A stretch of DNA of 64,000 bases from Flammeovirga sp. OC4 (lineage in GTDB: Bacteria; Bacteroidota; Bacteroidia; Cytophagales; Flammeovirgaceae). The notes below the pieces were generated by a model. That model made no database searches, had not been told where the DNA came from, and saw nothing but the letters and a program-made list of their open reading frames with translations. Below are positions 54,065 to 63,894 of this stretch, piece by piece. The position numbers were made by a program, and so were the translations under genes. How positions within the stretch are numbered: position 1 is the first letter of the stretch; each line of letters opens with the position of its first letter. Where the stretch lies: contig NZ_JTAM01000001.1 in assembly GCF_000812565.1 (NCBI RefSeq), positions 124,001-188,000 on the forward strand, written 5' to 3'.

Positions 54065-57000
54065 CTATAGATCCCTAAAAAAGTTTAGAATATCTATTAT
54101 GCAACGTTCTAATAATGATTCCTTTTCATCCGCCGCATATTCTTTGTAATACACTTGCTCACTCCCTTCTACTATTTTCATTTTCAAAGCAATAGAATCG
54201 TTCACTACAGTATATCTACCTTTTATCCGATAAACATCCTCTCCTTTTGCAAAAGGCGAAAAAGTAAAATAATTATAGCCACTATTCAACCCCTCAGACA
54301 ATCTCAGAAGCCTTTCATCAATCATCTTTGATATACCTTCATGATCCAACCAAGAACTATCCTCTTCAATTGCTGTTGAAGTCACCCTTGATAACGCAGT
54401 TGAAATATTAATATTACTTTTCAAATCATCCGTAACTCTTCCAATATCAAAACTATCACCTCCTTCAGGAATTCTCATTTCTGGTTGCTGAGATGCCCCG
54501 AATCGCTCGGCCAATCTTGGTACTTCATCGACGGCATTACCAAACATCATTTGTACATCTACAAACTCCCCTTTTCTAAGGTTACCTCTTTTTAAATAAT
54601 CCAATAATGCATAAGTCAACAACCCTTGGCCGTACATTGTCGATTCATAGCTTACTTTATCTGCTGCAGACCCCGCTAAAAGATACATTCCAGACCTAGA
54701 TCTCACTCGCTCTAAGGCTCTCAATCGAACAGACTCATCATCAACATTTCTCATCGCAATAATTGTCTCTGCAAACTTCCCCGCATTACACGCATCCATG
54801 ATAAAAACTTGTCTTGTGACTGGAATTTTTTTCATCCAATCCAACCATTCTTTCCCTGCAATAGTATAATTATCTCTAATAGATTGATCTTTAAGATCTG
54901 CTGTGATCATATCTTTGGTAAGGTAGTAGAAATCTTCTTCCCCATTTTGTTCTTGTAATGCCATTCCATGCCCTGCAAGGAAAACAAAAAGTACATCGGA
55001 TGGATTTGCCAAAGACTGAAGACTATCAAAGCTGTTTTTAATATTTTCCTTTGTGGGTTGATAAAGAGGATCTTCAGCATTAGTCGAAAATAAATCAACT
55101 CTTACTCTATGTTCCCCAAATAATTCCGAGGCAGATTCTTTGATGGATGAAGCTATTTTTTCAGCGTCATCTGCGGCATACTTTAGATCTAAAGTAGTTC
55201 CTCTGTAATCCGATACACCAATTACAATTCCATAAAAAGAAGGAATTTCCTTTTGAGTATTCTTAGATTTATGTCTGATCGTTAAGCCTCTTCCTGACAA
55301 TGTTCCTTCTTTATTTTCTACCTTAACTGTGATATTATTGAGTGCATCACCATTTTGGAATAAATAACTTAAGGTGTCCATTGGCACCACATATTTAATC
55401 GTCTGACTCTTTTGCTTAAGTATATTTAAGTTTAAGTGATTAACATCAATAGCCATTTTATAAGGTGTCACGTCATCCAAAACTTCTTTGTTATTAACCA
55501 TAACGGCTACTTTACCAATACCTCCACCTCGATCAAACACCTCAATATAAAGCTTATCATTTTTAGTGTATAAATTCGCTTCTGGATATAAAGATACCGT
55601 ACTCAAGAAAGGAACTTCACGAAGCGGTTGCCCATTGAAGAGTTTTGTTCCCAAACCAGGTTCCCAATACATCCCTTGCAACTGTGCAATATCAATGATT
55701 TCGTTATCCACTACATAATACAAATTACTCATATTAGTTTCTGAAGCATCAAATAAACCAGAATAATGCTCTACTACCCATCCTACATCTCCATCAGACA
55801 ATACAGCCCCAAATCGATTGGGCGATTCTAAATCCCAAATACCAACAGCAAAATCATTAGACAAGGTTACAAATACTTGTTTTCCTGGAAAATCAAAAAG
55901 CTCAATAATATCTCCATTATTCTGTGGGTATTTATAAACTTGATTTTTCAGATCACTGGAATAAGAAGTCAAGTCTCCACTTTCTTCTGCTAGCAATATA
56001 TATTTCCCATCAAAAGTAAATGCAATACTTTTAACAGAATGCTTAACCTCTATTTGCTGTGCTATTTCTCCATTCCTAAGATCATACAAAAGTAATTTAT
56101 GATTACCACCAACTAATAAAGATTGACCATCAAGACTAAAAGCCAATTTATTAATATGTCGATCACTCACTCTGATCTTTTGTATGACTTTAAAATTATT
56201 TTTAAGATCCAACACATGTACAGAACGATTGCTTAACCCAACGGCTACTTTGGTACCATCTAATGATATGTCTAAAGAAGTTATAGTATTGAAGGAGCTA
56301 AATACAGTTTTTGATTGTTGTAATTGATTGAGATTTTGTAAGATAAGATCACCTCCATTATTCACCAAAAATGCTAATGAGTCAACAGGGTGTAATTTTG
56401 AAAGAATAATAGGATAATCAAACTTCCTAGAAGACAGCAATTTATAATTATTTTGATGATTCCAAACTTTGAGTGTACTATCTAAAGAAGTTGTAATAAG
56501 TCGTCCTTTCCAATTAAAGAAGATAGATGAAATTGCTTTTTGATGTGCTTTCCACTTCTGTAAATCACCTCTACTTCCTGATTCCCAAAGCCTAATATTA
56601 CCACTTTCAGAAGAAACCGCAATTGCGTTAGAAGTTAGAGACGCTGAAAACCCAATTGCTTTATCTAATATTGGTTTCCATGCTGCTTTCAATCGACGTC
56701 CTTTAATTTCCCATAGAGCAATTTCTCCATTTTTATAGGCAATCACTGCTAACTCTCCTTTTCGATTAAAAGCATTTGTTACGATCTCACGGTCTTCAAA
56801 GGTAGATACTAACTCTAAATCATTTCCAACAACCTTGTAATAATAAGCATGGTTTCCATGAGAAGTGACTATCAATCGATCCACAGAATGAGAGTAAGTT
56901 ATCGATCGCACAGCATTGTTATCCGGTAAACGAATAGGGTCATTTATAGCATTATTTTGCTGATTCCATACCCTTAATGTTCCATCATAACTACCAGAAA

Positions 57001-57682
57001 TAAGTATTTTTTTATCATGAATGTACCTTAAGTCAGATACCCAATCTTCATGTAACTTTTTGGTAGATTTAAGTTTTTTTTGAGTGGAGTTCCATATTTC
57101 CACTTCACCGTTATACTTACCAAAAGCAGTCCACGAACCCGACCTCGGTTTTGTAATAAAACAAGAAATACCTCCTGTCATTTCACTTGTCCAACCATTC
57201 ACCTTTGAGTCATCAGATTGCCAATCCCAATGGAAAATATTACCACGTGCATCAATAAAAACAATGACATTTTTTTGAAACTTCGCCTCTACTACAGGCT
57301 CATTCAACTCTTTGAGTTCAGTTAAAAGCACCCCTGTCTTCGTCTGCCAAACTCTTACTTTATGATCAGCACCAGAGGAAACAATGTATTGTTTATCAGT
57401 AGAAAGAGCAATATCAGTAATCCCAATTTCATGAGCATTGATAGTTCTCAGTAAACGTTCTTGTTGTAAGTCCCAGACCTTAATTTTCTTATCCTTCCCT
57501 GCAGAGATGACTAAAGAAGCATCTTTACTAATGTCTAAAGACGTCACTTCCCCAAGATGACCTTGAGAAAACGTCAGTGTAATGTTAGAAGACTGAGAAA
57601 ATAAAAAGTTTGAATAGCAAAAAAGAAGGCCAAACAAAATTATCAGCCTTCTTTTTTCTATATGATTTTCAATGAAGTACAT
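54065..57682 (-). CDS. Exported WD40-repeat caspase-like protein
   Basis: A 1,205-residue protein. A signal peptide (about 1-30, ending FLFSQ) sends it out of the cytoplasm. About a dozen WD40 repeats follow (roughly 40-650; ISAGKDKKIKVWDLQ is one). An Ig-like segment leads to a C14 caspase-like domain (about 815-1070) with His905 in LAGHGMA and Cys965 in MDACNAG. A final beta domain ends the chain. The catalytic dyad is intact, so protease activity is likely, perhaps with the propeller as a binding platform. Partners and trigger are unknown. Confidence 0.85.
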   Translation of the reverse strand: MYFIENHIEKRRLIILFGLLFCYSNFLFSQSSNITLTFSQGHLGEVTSLDISKDASLVISAGKDKKIKVWDLQQERLLRTINAHEIGITDIALSTDKQYIVSSGADHKVRVWQTKTGVLLTELKELNEPVVEAKFQKNVIVFIDARGNIFHWDWQSDDSKVNGWTSEMTGGISCFITKPRSGSWTAFGKYNGEVEIWNSTQKKLKSTKKLHEDWVSDLRYIHDKKILISGSYDGTLRVWNQQNNAINDPIRLPDNNAVRSITYSHSVDRLIVTSHGNHAYYYKVVGNDLELVSTFEDREIVTNAFNRKGELAVIAYKNGEIALWEIKGRRLKAAWKPILDKAIGFSASLTSNAIAVSSESGNIRLWESGSRGDLQKWKAHQKAISSIFFNWKGRLITTSLDSTLKVWNHQNNYKLLSSRKFDYPIILSKLHPVDSLAFLVNNGGDLILQNLNQLQQSKTVFSSFNTITSLDISLDGTKVAVGLSNRSVHVLDLKNNFKVIQKIRVSDRHINKLAFSLDGQSLLVGGNHKLLLYDLRNGEIAQQIEVKHSVKSIAFTFDGKYILLAEESGDLTSYSSDLKNQVYKYPQNNGDIIELFDFPGKQVFVTLSNDFAVGIWDLESPNRFGAVLSDGDVGWVVEHYSGLFDASETNMSNLYYVVDNEIIDIAQLQGMYWEPGLGTKLFNGQPLREVPFLSTVSLYPEANLYTKNDKLYIEVFDRGGGIGKVAVMVNNKEVLDDVTPYKMAIDVNHLNLNILKQKSQTIKYVVPMDTLSYLFQNGDALNNITVKVENKEGTLSGRGLTIRHKSKNTQKEIPSFYGIVIGVSDYRGTTLDLKYAADDAEKIASSIKESASELFGEHRVRVDLFSTNAEDPLYQPTKENIKNSFDSLQSLANPSDVLFVFLAGHGMALQEQNGEEDFYYLTKDMITADLKDQSIRDNYTIAGKEWLDWMKKIPVTRQVFIMDACNAGKFAETIIAMRNVDDESVRLRALERVRSRSGMYLLAGSAADKVSYESTMYGQGLLTYALLDYLKRGNLRKGEFVDVQMMFGNAVDEVPRLAERFGASQQPEMRIPEGGDSFDIGRVTDDLKSNINISTALSRVTSTAIEEDSSWLDHEGISKMIDERLLRLSEGLNSGYNYFTFSPFAKGEDVYRIKGRYTVVNDSIALKMKIVEGSEQVYYKEYAADEKESLLERCIIDILNFFRDL

Positions 57683-57685
57683 ATC

Positions 57686-57706
57686 ACATTGTTTAATTTA
57701 CAATGT
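57686..57706. promoter_or_regulatory. Dyad just upstream of the WD40-caspase start
   Basis: ACATTGT (57686-57692) and ACAATGT (57700-57706) form a perfect 7-bp dyad with a 7-bp spacer, ending 4 nt from the start codon. It may be an operator or a leader hairpin. Confidence 0.4.
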
Positions 57707-57737
57707 AAATATAACCAGGAATCTATTGCTAAAGATA

Positions 57738-57998
57738 TTATTTAGTGAATTTTTCCCACACTCTTTCGTGGAAATAGTATAACACCATTTTTGAAAACAC
57801 TTCAAATGAGCCAATTGATACAGCCATTGTTATTTCACCAGTGACAAAATACGAAATCACCATTGTATCGACAGTACCTACAGCACGCCAAGATACTGAT
57901 TTCGCAACGCTCACCCATTTTGGTTGTTTGTTGTTTTTATCCTTCACTGCGGAGTCGCTTTCTTCGATTCTTTTCTCGAAAACTTTATCTACAAACAT
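57738..57998 (-). CDS. DUF2061 membrane protein
   Basis: An 86-residue protein with two membrane segments. The tail half matches DUF2061: SWRAVGTVDTMVISY, TGEITMAVSIGSFEVFSKM and YYFHERVW. The family is linked to sulfate-assimilation loci in some bacteria, but no such genes are adjacent here. Function unknown. Confidence 0.85.
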   Translation of the reverse strand: MFVDKVFEKRIEESDSAVKDKNNKQPKWVSVAKSVSWRAVGTVDTMVISYFVTGEITMAVSIGSFEVFSKMVLYYFHERVWEKFTK

Positions 57999-58228
57999 TA
58001 AGTTATTAGTTTAATTTTAAAAGTAACACATTTACTCTAGTGGATTACTAGGCAATTATAGAAATAAGTTTACACTTTTCAAAAAAAGAAGCTTATGTTT
58101 TAGTGAAAGAGGATGTTTTTATAAAATAAATTTAGATAAAATTGTATAATTCGATGTATTTGATTTAATTAACATTTAATTGAATATAGCTACCAATTAG
58201 CGTCGATACTAATATACTTAACAAACTA

Positions 58229-58600
58229 ATGAGAAAAAGGAAAAACTATCCTGGTGAACAGCGAGAAGTAGGGACAAAAGACTACAGCTTAATCCTGGGT
58301 AACTTGATGAATTATCGTAATCAACTAATGAGAGAAAATGAAGAGCAGCGTATGGGATTCATTTTTTCAAAAATTGCTGAGAAATTAAAAGAACTTGGAT
58401 GTTTACGAGCTTCGAACACTGTAAAAAATAGAGTTGGCCGGAAAAAGTTAGGGCTTTATCAAGACATTACTCAAAAGAAAAAAGAGGAAGTAATTGAAAT
58501 CACCAACAAATACTGGCATGAGGCAAAAGATAGACATGAAGCCGCTAAGGAAAAAAATAAAAAAGCAGCTAAAAAAAGTTCAACAGCACTGACAATTTAA
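58229..58600 (+). CDS. Basic helical protein, unknown
   Basis: A 123-residue, Lys-rich protein without signal or membrane segment. The middle has a helical region (NTVKNRVGRKKLGLYQDI) that may bind nucleic acid. The end is Ala/Lys-rich. It precedes the AP2 gene by 29 nt and is probably cotranscribed with it. No family recognised. Confidence 0.6.
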   Translation: MRKRKNYPGEQREVGTKDYSLILGNLMNYRNQLMRENEEQRMGFIFSKIAEKLKELGCLRASNTVKNRVGRKKLGLYQDITQKKKEEVIEITNKYWHEAKDRHEAAKEKNKKAAKKSSTALTI

Positions 58601-58629
58601 TTTTTTTTTAATATCTCTCCTCATCTATC

Positions 58630-59217
58630 ATGCTTGTCAAACTACAACTAAAGAATTCTCCAAATCAGGTGATCGTTGATGATCATGTTTATGAATTTTT
58701 AAGAGACAATCCTTACTACAAAAGCCTAGACTTTATCTACAACCTTAGGGAACATTCTTCAGGCAGAGCAGTTTTCCAAAAATCTTGGAAACAGAGTGAT
58801 GGTAAATACAAAACTGAAACCATTTATCTTCACAAACTTATAGCTGAAAAATATTTAGATGAAAGTACAAAGGGAGACTACACCTTAATTCGTATTATTA
58901 ATGGTAACAAGTTAGATTGTCGAATTAAAAACCTGACGTACTCGAACCGATCTATTATAAAAAGAAACACACCCTCTAAACATAATAAGACAGGTTACAT
59001 TGGAGTAGTAAAAGACAAATACAGCTATAGAGCCGTGATTTATAAAGATCGAAAACCTATATCTTTAGGCACTTATAAAACACCACAAGAAGCAGCTTTG
59101 GCTTACAATAAAAAATCAATAGAATTGTTTGGAAAAACTAGAAACCTCAACAAAATTAAGGACATCGAAGAGATAACTCCAGATGCTCCTGATAATTCTG
59201 ATGAAACTCTTGATTAA
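58630..59217 (+). CDS. AP2-domain protein with degenerate HNH region
   Basis: A 195-residue protein. The C-terminal AP2 domain (about 120-175) has GYIGVVKDKYSYRAVI, SLGTYKTPQEAALAYNK, typical of AP2 DNA-binding domains in homing nucleases. The preceding region follows the HNH layout (LHKLIAEKYL, then INGNKLDCRIKNLTYSN) but the DH of the usual DHxxGN is replaced (RIINGN), so the nuclease is probably inactive. It may act as a DNA-binding regulator. The HNH decay is inferred from the motif. Confidence 0.75.
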   Translation: MLVKLQLKNSPNQVIVDDHVYEFLRDNPYYKSLDFIYNLREHSSGRAVFQKSWKQSDGKYKTETIYLHKLIAEKYLDESTKGDYTLIRIINGNKLDCRIKNLTYSNRSIIKRNTPSKHNKTGYIGVVKDKYSYRAVIYKDRKPISLGTYKTPQEAALAYNKKSIELFGKTRNLNKIKDIEEITPDAPDNSDETLD

Positions 59218-59302
59218 ATTTTACTATTTGTGAATACTGCTTTATCGTTAATTTAAGTACTGACTGTATTTTATTATTATTTGCTTTATTATAAGTTTTT
59301 AT

Positions 59303-59387
59303 AAAAGAACTACTTCTTTATAAAGTATTCTGAACGCTTTCTTTTAAGCACTTTATTTCAGAGTACATAAAAAGAAGTAGTTCTTTT
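59303..59387. repeat. 85-bp nested inverted-repeat element
   Basis: AAAAGAACTACTTCTTT (59303-59319) and its exact complement (59371-59387) are 51 bp apart. Inner pairs TCTGAA/TTCAGA and TAAAGT/ACTTTA suggest a branched structure. It could be a short MITE, a terminator or a structured RNA. The surrounding 278 bp (59218-59495) holds nothing else of note. Confidence 0.55.
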
Positions 59388-59495
59388 CTTTTTGATGCCT
59401 TTACCCCTACAGACAGTTACTTTATAAATTCTTGATCTCAATCAAGATTTACCAATGGAAGTTCATTCATATTTGTAAAAACAAAATCTTTACAT

Positions 59496-60074
59496 ATGAA
59501 AATCAACCAAGAACATTTTTTAGCCTCTCTCCAAAATAGTTTAGAACAAGAACTAGAACAGGTTGAAATACTAAAGGAGTTACCTTTGGCACATCTCCAA
59601 TTTAGAAGGCATGAAAACGCCTGGAATGTACTTGAATGCCTCTATCACCTCAACTTATACGGCGAATTCTATATTCCCCATTTTCAGCGGCTATTAAAAG
59701 CAGCCAAGCAAAAAGAGAAAGAAGACTACAAAAGTGGATGGCTCGGTAATTATTTTGCTAAAAGCATGAAACCAAAAGAGCAAAAGGTTAAAAACAAAAT
59801 GCCTTCTCCTAAAGAGAAGAATCCATTAGGGTTACCGCTTGATCGAGATGTTATAAATCACCGTCTGCAACAAATCAGTGATTTACTTTTAATTATTGAA
59901 CAAGCTAAAAATAAAGACCTTGAACGAGAAAGATGCCCTATAACAATCTCAAAATGGATTACACTACAGCTTGGAGATACTCTTCATTTTATCATTAATC
60001 ATGAAGAAAGACATTTACTCCAAATCAAGAAAATATTACTTTACAGAGAAAAAGAGAAAGAAGTAAATACATGA
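59496..60074 (+). CDS. DinB-like helical bundle protein
   Basis: A 192-residue protein with the DinB four-helix layout. The metal-binding residues are suggested by WNVLECLYHLNLYG (His near 54) and FIINHEERHLLQIKKIL (His near 169 and 173). Family members are metal-dependent thiol-linked enzymes or unknown. The chemical role here cannot be told. Confidence 0.7.
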   Translation: MKINQEHFLASLQNSLEQELEQVEILKELPLAHLQFRRHENAWNVLECLYHLNLYGEFYIPHFQRLLKAAKQKEKEDYKSGWLGNYFAKSMKPKEQKVKNKMPSPKEKNPLGLPLDRDVINHRLQQISDLLLIIEQAKNKDLERERCPITISKWITLQLGDTLHFIINHEERHLLQIKKILLYREKEKEVNT

Positions 60075-60263
60075 TAAATTGTGGAATTCCCTAAAGGAAA
60101 ATACCGAATAGAAGGATAGTAAGAAAACGCTGAACCTTTTAAAGATTCTACTTTCATTACACAGTGTTAGAAGTTTTTTTTTGGTACTTTTAGAATAAGC
60201 AAAATTTATTAACCCATTAAAAACATTGACACCCAAGTACTAACTGTAAATTAATCATTATTT

Positions 60264-60290
60264 GATCTATACATTTAGAATGTATAGATC
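60264..60290 (+). terminator. Terminator after the DinB-like gene
   Basis: GATCTATACATT and AATGTATAGATC form a perfect 12-bp stem with a TAG loop, followed by eight T. The rest of 60075-60349 shows no further feature. Confidence 0.9.
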
Positions 60291-60349
60291 TTTTTTTTGT
60301 CCAATTTTTGATGTAGTATTATATCAAAGAATACTTTAGTCTACTTAAT

Positions 60350-62089
60350 ATGGCAAAACAAAGAATCTCCCTTCAAAAAGTTTTTAAGGAAATTATCTGG
60401 CCAAGAAGAAAATATCTTTTCTTTGGTTTAGTTCTCATAATAATAAACCGCTTGAGCGGACTTGTCTTACCAGGTGCAAGTAAATATTTAATGGATGATG
60501 TGATTGTAAATGAAGATTATGAGCAGCTTCAGCTTTTAGTAACCATCGTTATTTCTTCTATCTTTATTCAAGCATTTAGTAGCTTTATGCTAACAAGAGT
60601 TCTTAGTATAGAAGCACAACGATTGATTTCTGAACTCAGAGCAAAAGTACAGAAACATATCATTTCACTCCCCATTTCTTTTTTTGATAATACAAAATCT
60701 GGTGTTTTGGTGTCACGAATTATGAGTGATGTAGAAGGAGTTAGAAATTTAGTAGGTACAGGTCTCGTTCAGTTAATTGGAGGTACAATAACAGCAGTCA
60801 TATCTACTATACTACTTATTAAGATCAGCTTATCTATGACTTTATTTGTATTGGTTCCTGTTTCAATATTTGGTATCGTATCAATGAAGGCCTTTAAATC
60901 CATACGCCCAATTTTCAGAAAAAGAGGTCAAATAAAGGCTGAAGTAACTGGTCGACTTACAGAATCTTTGAATGGTGTAAGGGTCATAAAAGGCTTTAAT
61001 GCAGAGGGGGAAGAAAATCGCATTTTTGAAGAAGGTGTTATACGGCTCTTTAATAACATTAAGAAAAGTATGACAGCCACTGCTATTATGACAAGTTCTA
61101 GTGCCTTTTTATTAGGTCTTGCCTCTGCTGGTATAATGGGTATTGGAGGGTATAAAATAATGCAAGGTGAATTAACAGTAGGAGACTTTTTATCTTTCAC
61201 TCTTTACCTTGGTTTTATGGTCGCACCCATCGTTCAGATGAGTAATATTGGTAGTCAACTTACTGAGGCTTTTGCAGGGCTTGACAGAACGGAAGAAATC
61301 ATGAACCAAGCAGGTGAACAAGATGATCCTTTAAGAATAGAAATGGTCCCTCATACAATAGATGGGAATATCAGATTTGAAAATGTATCTTTTGAATACG
61401 AAGAAGGAAAAGAAGTATTACATAATATAAATTTCAATGCAAAAGCAGGTAGTATTACGGCACTTGTGGGGTCTTCAGGTTCTGGTAAAACAACGATTGC
61501 CAGTTTAGCAGCTTCATTTTTAAACCCCACCAAAGGTAAGATTTTTCTCGACCATCAAGACTTAAGATCTGTACAACTTCACTCCTTCCGTCAACATTTA
61601 GGAGTTGTACTTCAAGATGATTTCCTTTTTGAAGGTAGTATTCGAGAAAACATCCTTTTCTCTAATCCAGATGCATCCGAAGAAGAATTACAAAATGCAA
61701 TAAAGGGAGCTTATGTCGATGAATTTACGGATAGATTTGATGATGGACTTCTAACAATAATCGGCGAAAGGGGAGTTAAATTATCAGGTGGACAACGCCA
61801 AAGAATTGCTATTGCAAGAGCAATCATTGCCAATCCTCAAATCATTATCTTAGATGAGGCTACATCAAATTTGGACACTGAAAGCGAAGCCTTAATTCAA
61901 GAGTCATTAGCTAAATTAATGCAAGGAAGGACAACTATTGTAATTGCTCACCGTCTTAGCACCATTCAACAAGCCGATCAAATATTAGTAATGGATCAAG
62001 GAGAAATTATTGAAACAGGTACCCATGACACCTTACTTGAAAAGAAAGGAAGATACCATCAACTTTATAAATATCAAGCTAGAATTTAA
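60350..62089 (+). CDS. ABC exporter, membrane-ATPase fusion
   Basis: A 579-residue half-transporter with six membrane helices (about 20-320) and an ATPase domain. Walker A GSSGSGKTT is near residue 375, the signature LSGGQRQR near 480, Walker B IIILDEATS near 500 and the switch His in IAHRLS near 530. It should work as a homodimer exporting lipids or drugs, as MsbA-like exporters do. The substrate is unknown. Confidence 0.92.
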   Translation: MAKQRISLQKVFKEIIWPRRKYLFFGLVLIIINRLSGLVLPGASKYLMDDVIVNEDYEQLQLLVTIVISSIFIQAFSSFMLTRVLSIEAQRLISELRAKVQKHIISLPISFFDNTKSGVLVSRIMSDVEGVRNLVGTGLVQLIGGTITAVISTILLIKISLSMTLFVLVPVSIFGIVSMKAFKSIRPIFRKRGQIKAEVTGRLTESLNGVRVIKGFNAEGEENRIFEEGVIRLFNNIKKSMTATAIMTSSSAFLLGLASAGIMGIGGYKIMQGELTVGDFLSFTLYLGFMVAPIVQMSNIGSQLTEAFAGLDRTEEIMNQAGEQDDPLRIEMVPHTIDGNIRFENVSFEYEEGKEVLHNINFNAKAGSITALVGSSGSGKTTIASLAASFLNPTKGKIFLDHQDLRSVQLHSFRQHLGVVLQDDFLFEGSIRENILFSNPDASEEELQNAIKGAYVDEFTDRFDDGLLTIIGERGVKLSGGQRQRIAIARAIIANPQIIILDEATSNLDTESEALIQESLAKLMQGRTTIVIAHRLSTIQQADQILVMDQGEIIETGTHDTLLEKKGRYHQLYKYQARI

Positions 62090-62305
62090 TTTAAAAATAA
62101 TAACAATTGTTTTACTATAAACATATTTTCCATCTGCACTTTGTTATTGAGAATTAAGGGTGTTTTCATAATTTAATATCACTTTTAATCCAAATATGAA
62201 AAGGTGATTGTTAGCATTGTTCCTCTGAAAGTGTACACGCTATTATTGTATTATAATCATATACTATAATAATTCAAACAGATATTTCTGTCTATAACTT
62301 TTAAG

Positions 62306-63802
62306 ATGAACAAATCAAATTTATTCAACAACTATAAGAAGGATTTTCCTGCTAGTATAGTTGTATTCTTAGTGGCATTACCCCTCTGCCTTGGAATTGC
62401 ATTAGCCTCAGGAGCACCCTTACTTTCTGGTGTTATTGCTGGTATAATTGGTGGAATTGTTGTTGCTTCATTTAGTGGGTCTGCTGTAGGCGTAAGTGGT
62501 CCTGCCGCTGGGCTTGCCGTAATCGTTTTTCATTCAATTCAAGACTTAGGTTCATTTGAAGCGTTCCTTTGTACTGTTGTTTTGGCTGGTGTAATTCAAA
62601 TTTTATTAGGTGTTTTTAAAGCAGGTGTAATAGGGTATTATTTCCCAAATGCAGTTATTAAAGGTATGCTTACAGGTATAGGTATCAATATTTTACTCCA
62701 GCAACTACCAAATGCAATTGGCTATACAGGACCTGATCATGAACTGACATTAAGCCTTTCTAACATTACGGTAGGTGCAGTAGTGGTTACTGCAATATCG
62801 TTATTAATTTTGATCGGCTGGGAAAAGCCGTTTATACAAAAAAATAAAATACTTAAAATTATACCAGGGCCGTTAGCTACAGTACTCTTTGGTATTCTTT
62901 TTTATGTGGGTACAGAAGGACATCCTACATTTGGTATCCTTGAATCTCAATTAGTTGCTCTTCCTGTAATTCACAATGTGGATGAGTTTTTGGGAACTTT
63001 TAGGTTTCCTGATTTCAGTGTTTGGAATAACCCTCATGTATATACCATCGCCTTTACAATGGCTATTGTGGCTAGTTTAGAAACGCTTCTTTCTGTGGAA
63101 GCTGCAGATAAAATGGATCCTCAAAAAAGACATACTCCTACTAATAGAGAGTTGATTGCTCAAGGAACAGGTAATATTATTTCCGGATTAATAGGAGGCT
63201 TACCAATTACCCAAGTAATCGTCCGTAGTTCAGTAAATGTTCAATCTGGTGGACAAAGTAAGTTATCTGCTATTTTCCATGGTGTTTTGCTATTTATTTG
63301 TGTCTTAACTATCCCTGTATTATTAGATTTGATTCCTTTGGCATGTTTGGCGGCTATTTTACTGACAGTAGGATACAAACTTGCAAAACCTCAGAATTTC
63401 ATTTTGATGTACAATAAAGGTATTCAACAGTTTTTACCATTTATTGTAACAGCATTAGGTGTAGTATTTACCGATTTATTAGAAGGTATTGCTCTTGGAC
63501 TTATTGTTTCTGTAATAGAAATAGTTTGGGAAACTATGAAAGACGTTGTGGATGTTAAGCAAGACAATCAACAACAAAGTGAAGACGGACCTATTCATAT
63601 TGAATTGGCTAATCAAGTCAGTTTCTTGAATAAAGCACAAGTTAAAAAAGCCTTAGACAATGTTCCAGAAAACTCACAAGTAGTGATTGATGCAAGCAAG
63701 AGCAAAACACTACATAGTGACGTAAAAGAAATCATCGAAGAGTTTATGCATTGTGAAGCAGAACAAAAGAATATTCAAGCTGAATTAATCTTAGCAAAGT
63801 AA
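62306..63802 (+). CDS. SulP-family anion transporter
   Basis: A 498-residue transporter with 10 or more membrane helices. DFPASIVVFLVALPLCLGIALASGAPL at the start and SGSAVGVSGPAAGLA are SulP signatures. A short STAS-like tail (about 425-498) follows. It may carry sulfate, bicarbonate or other anions with sodium or protons. The carried ion cannot be decided from sequence. Confidence 0.92.
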   Translation: MNKSNLFNNYKKDFPASIVVFLVALPLCLGIALASGAPLLSGVIAGIIGGIVVASFSGSAVGVSGPAAGLAVIVFHSIQDLGSFEAFLCTVVLAGVIQILLGVFKAGVIGYYFPNAVIKGMLTGIGINILLQQLPNAIGYTGPDHELTLSLSNITVGAVVVTAISLLILIGWEKPFIQKNKILKIIPGPLATVLFGILFYVGTEGHPTFGILESQLVALPVIHNVDEFLGTFRFPDFSVWNNPHVYTIAFTMAIVASLETLLSVEAADKMDPQKRHTPTNRELIAQGTGNIISGLIGGLPITQVIVRSSVNVQSGGQSKLSAIFHGVLLFICVLTIPVLLDLIPLACLAAILLTVGYKLAKPQNFILMYNKGIQQFLPFIVTALGVVFTDLLEGIALGLIVSVIEIVWETMKDVVDVKQDNQQQSEDGPIHIELANQVSFLNKAQVKKALDNVPENSQVVIDASKSKTLHSDVKEIIEEFMHCEAEQKNIQAELILAK

Positions 63803-63821
63803 TATTATAAACATAACTTAC

Positions 63822-63847
63822 AACTCCTTACAGAAATGTAAGGAGTT
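63822..63847 (+). terminator. Terminator after the SulP gene
   Basis: AACTCCTTACA and TGTAAGGAGTT form an 11-bp stem with a GAAA tetraloop, followed by a T run. Confidence 0.9.
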
Positions 63848-63894
63848 TTTTTTATATTTAATTTTAAATTCATTAATATCAAAATAAGCAAACA

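Noticed and set aside
54065-57682. WD40-caspase as an anti-phage effector
   Set aside because: It carries a signal peptide and no defence genes are next to it, so abortive infection is not supported by the sequence.
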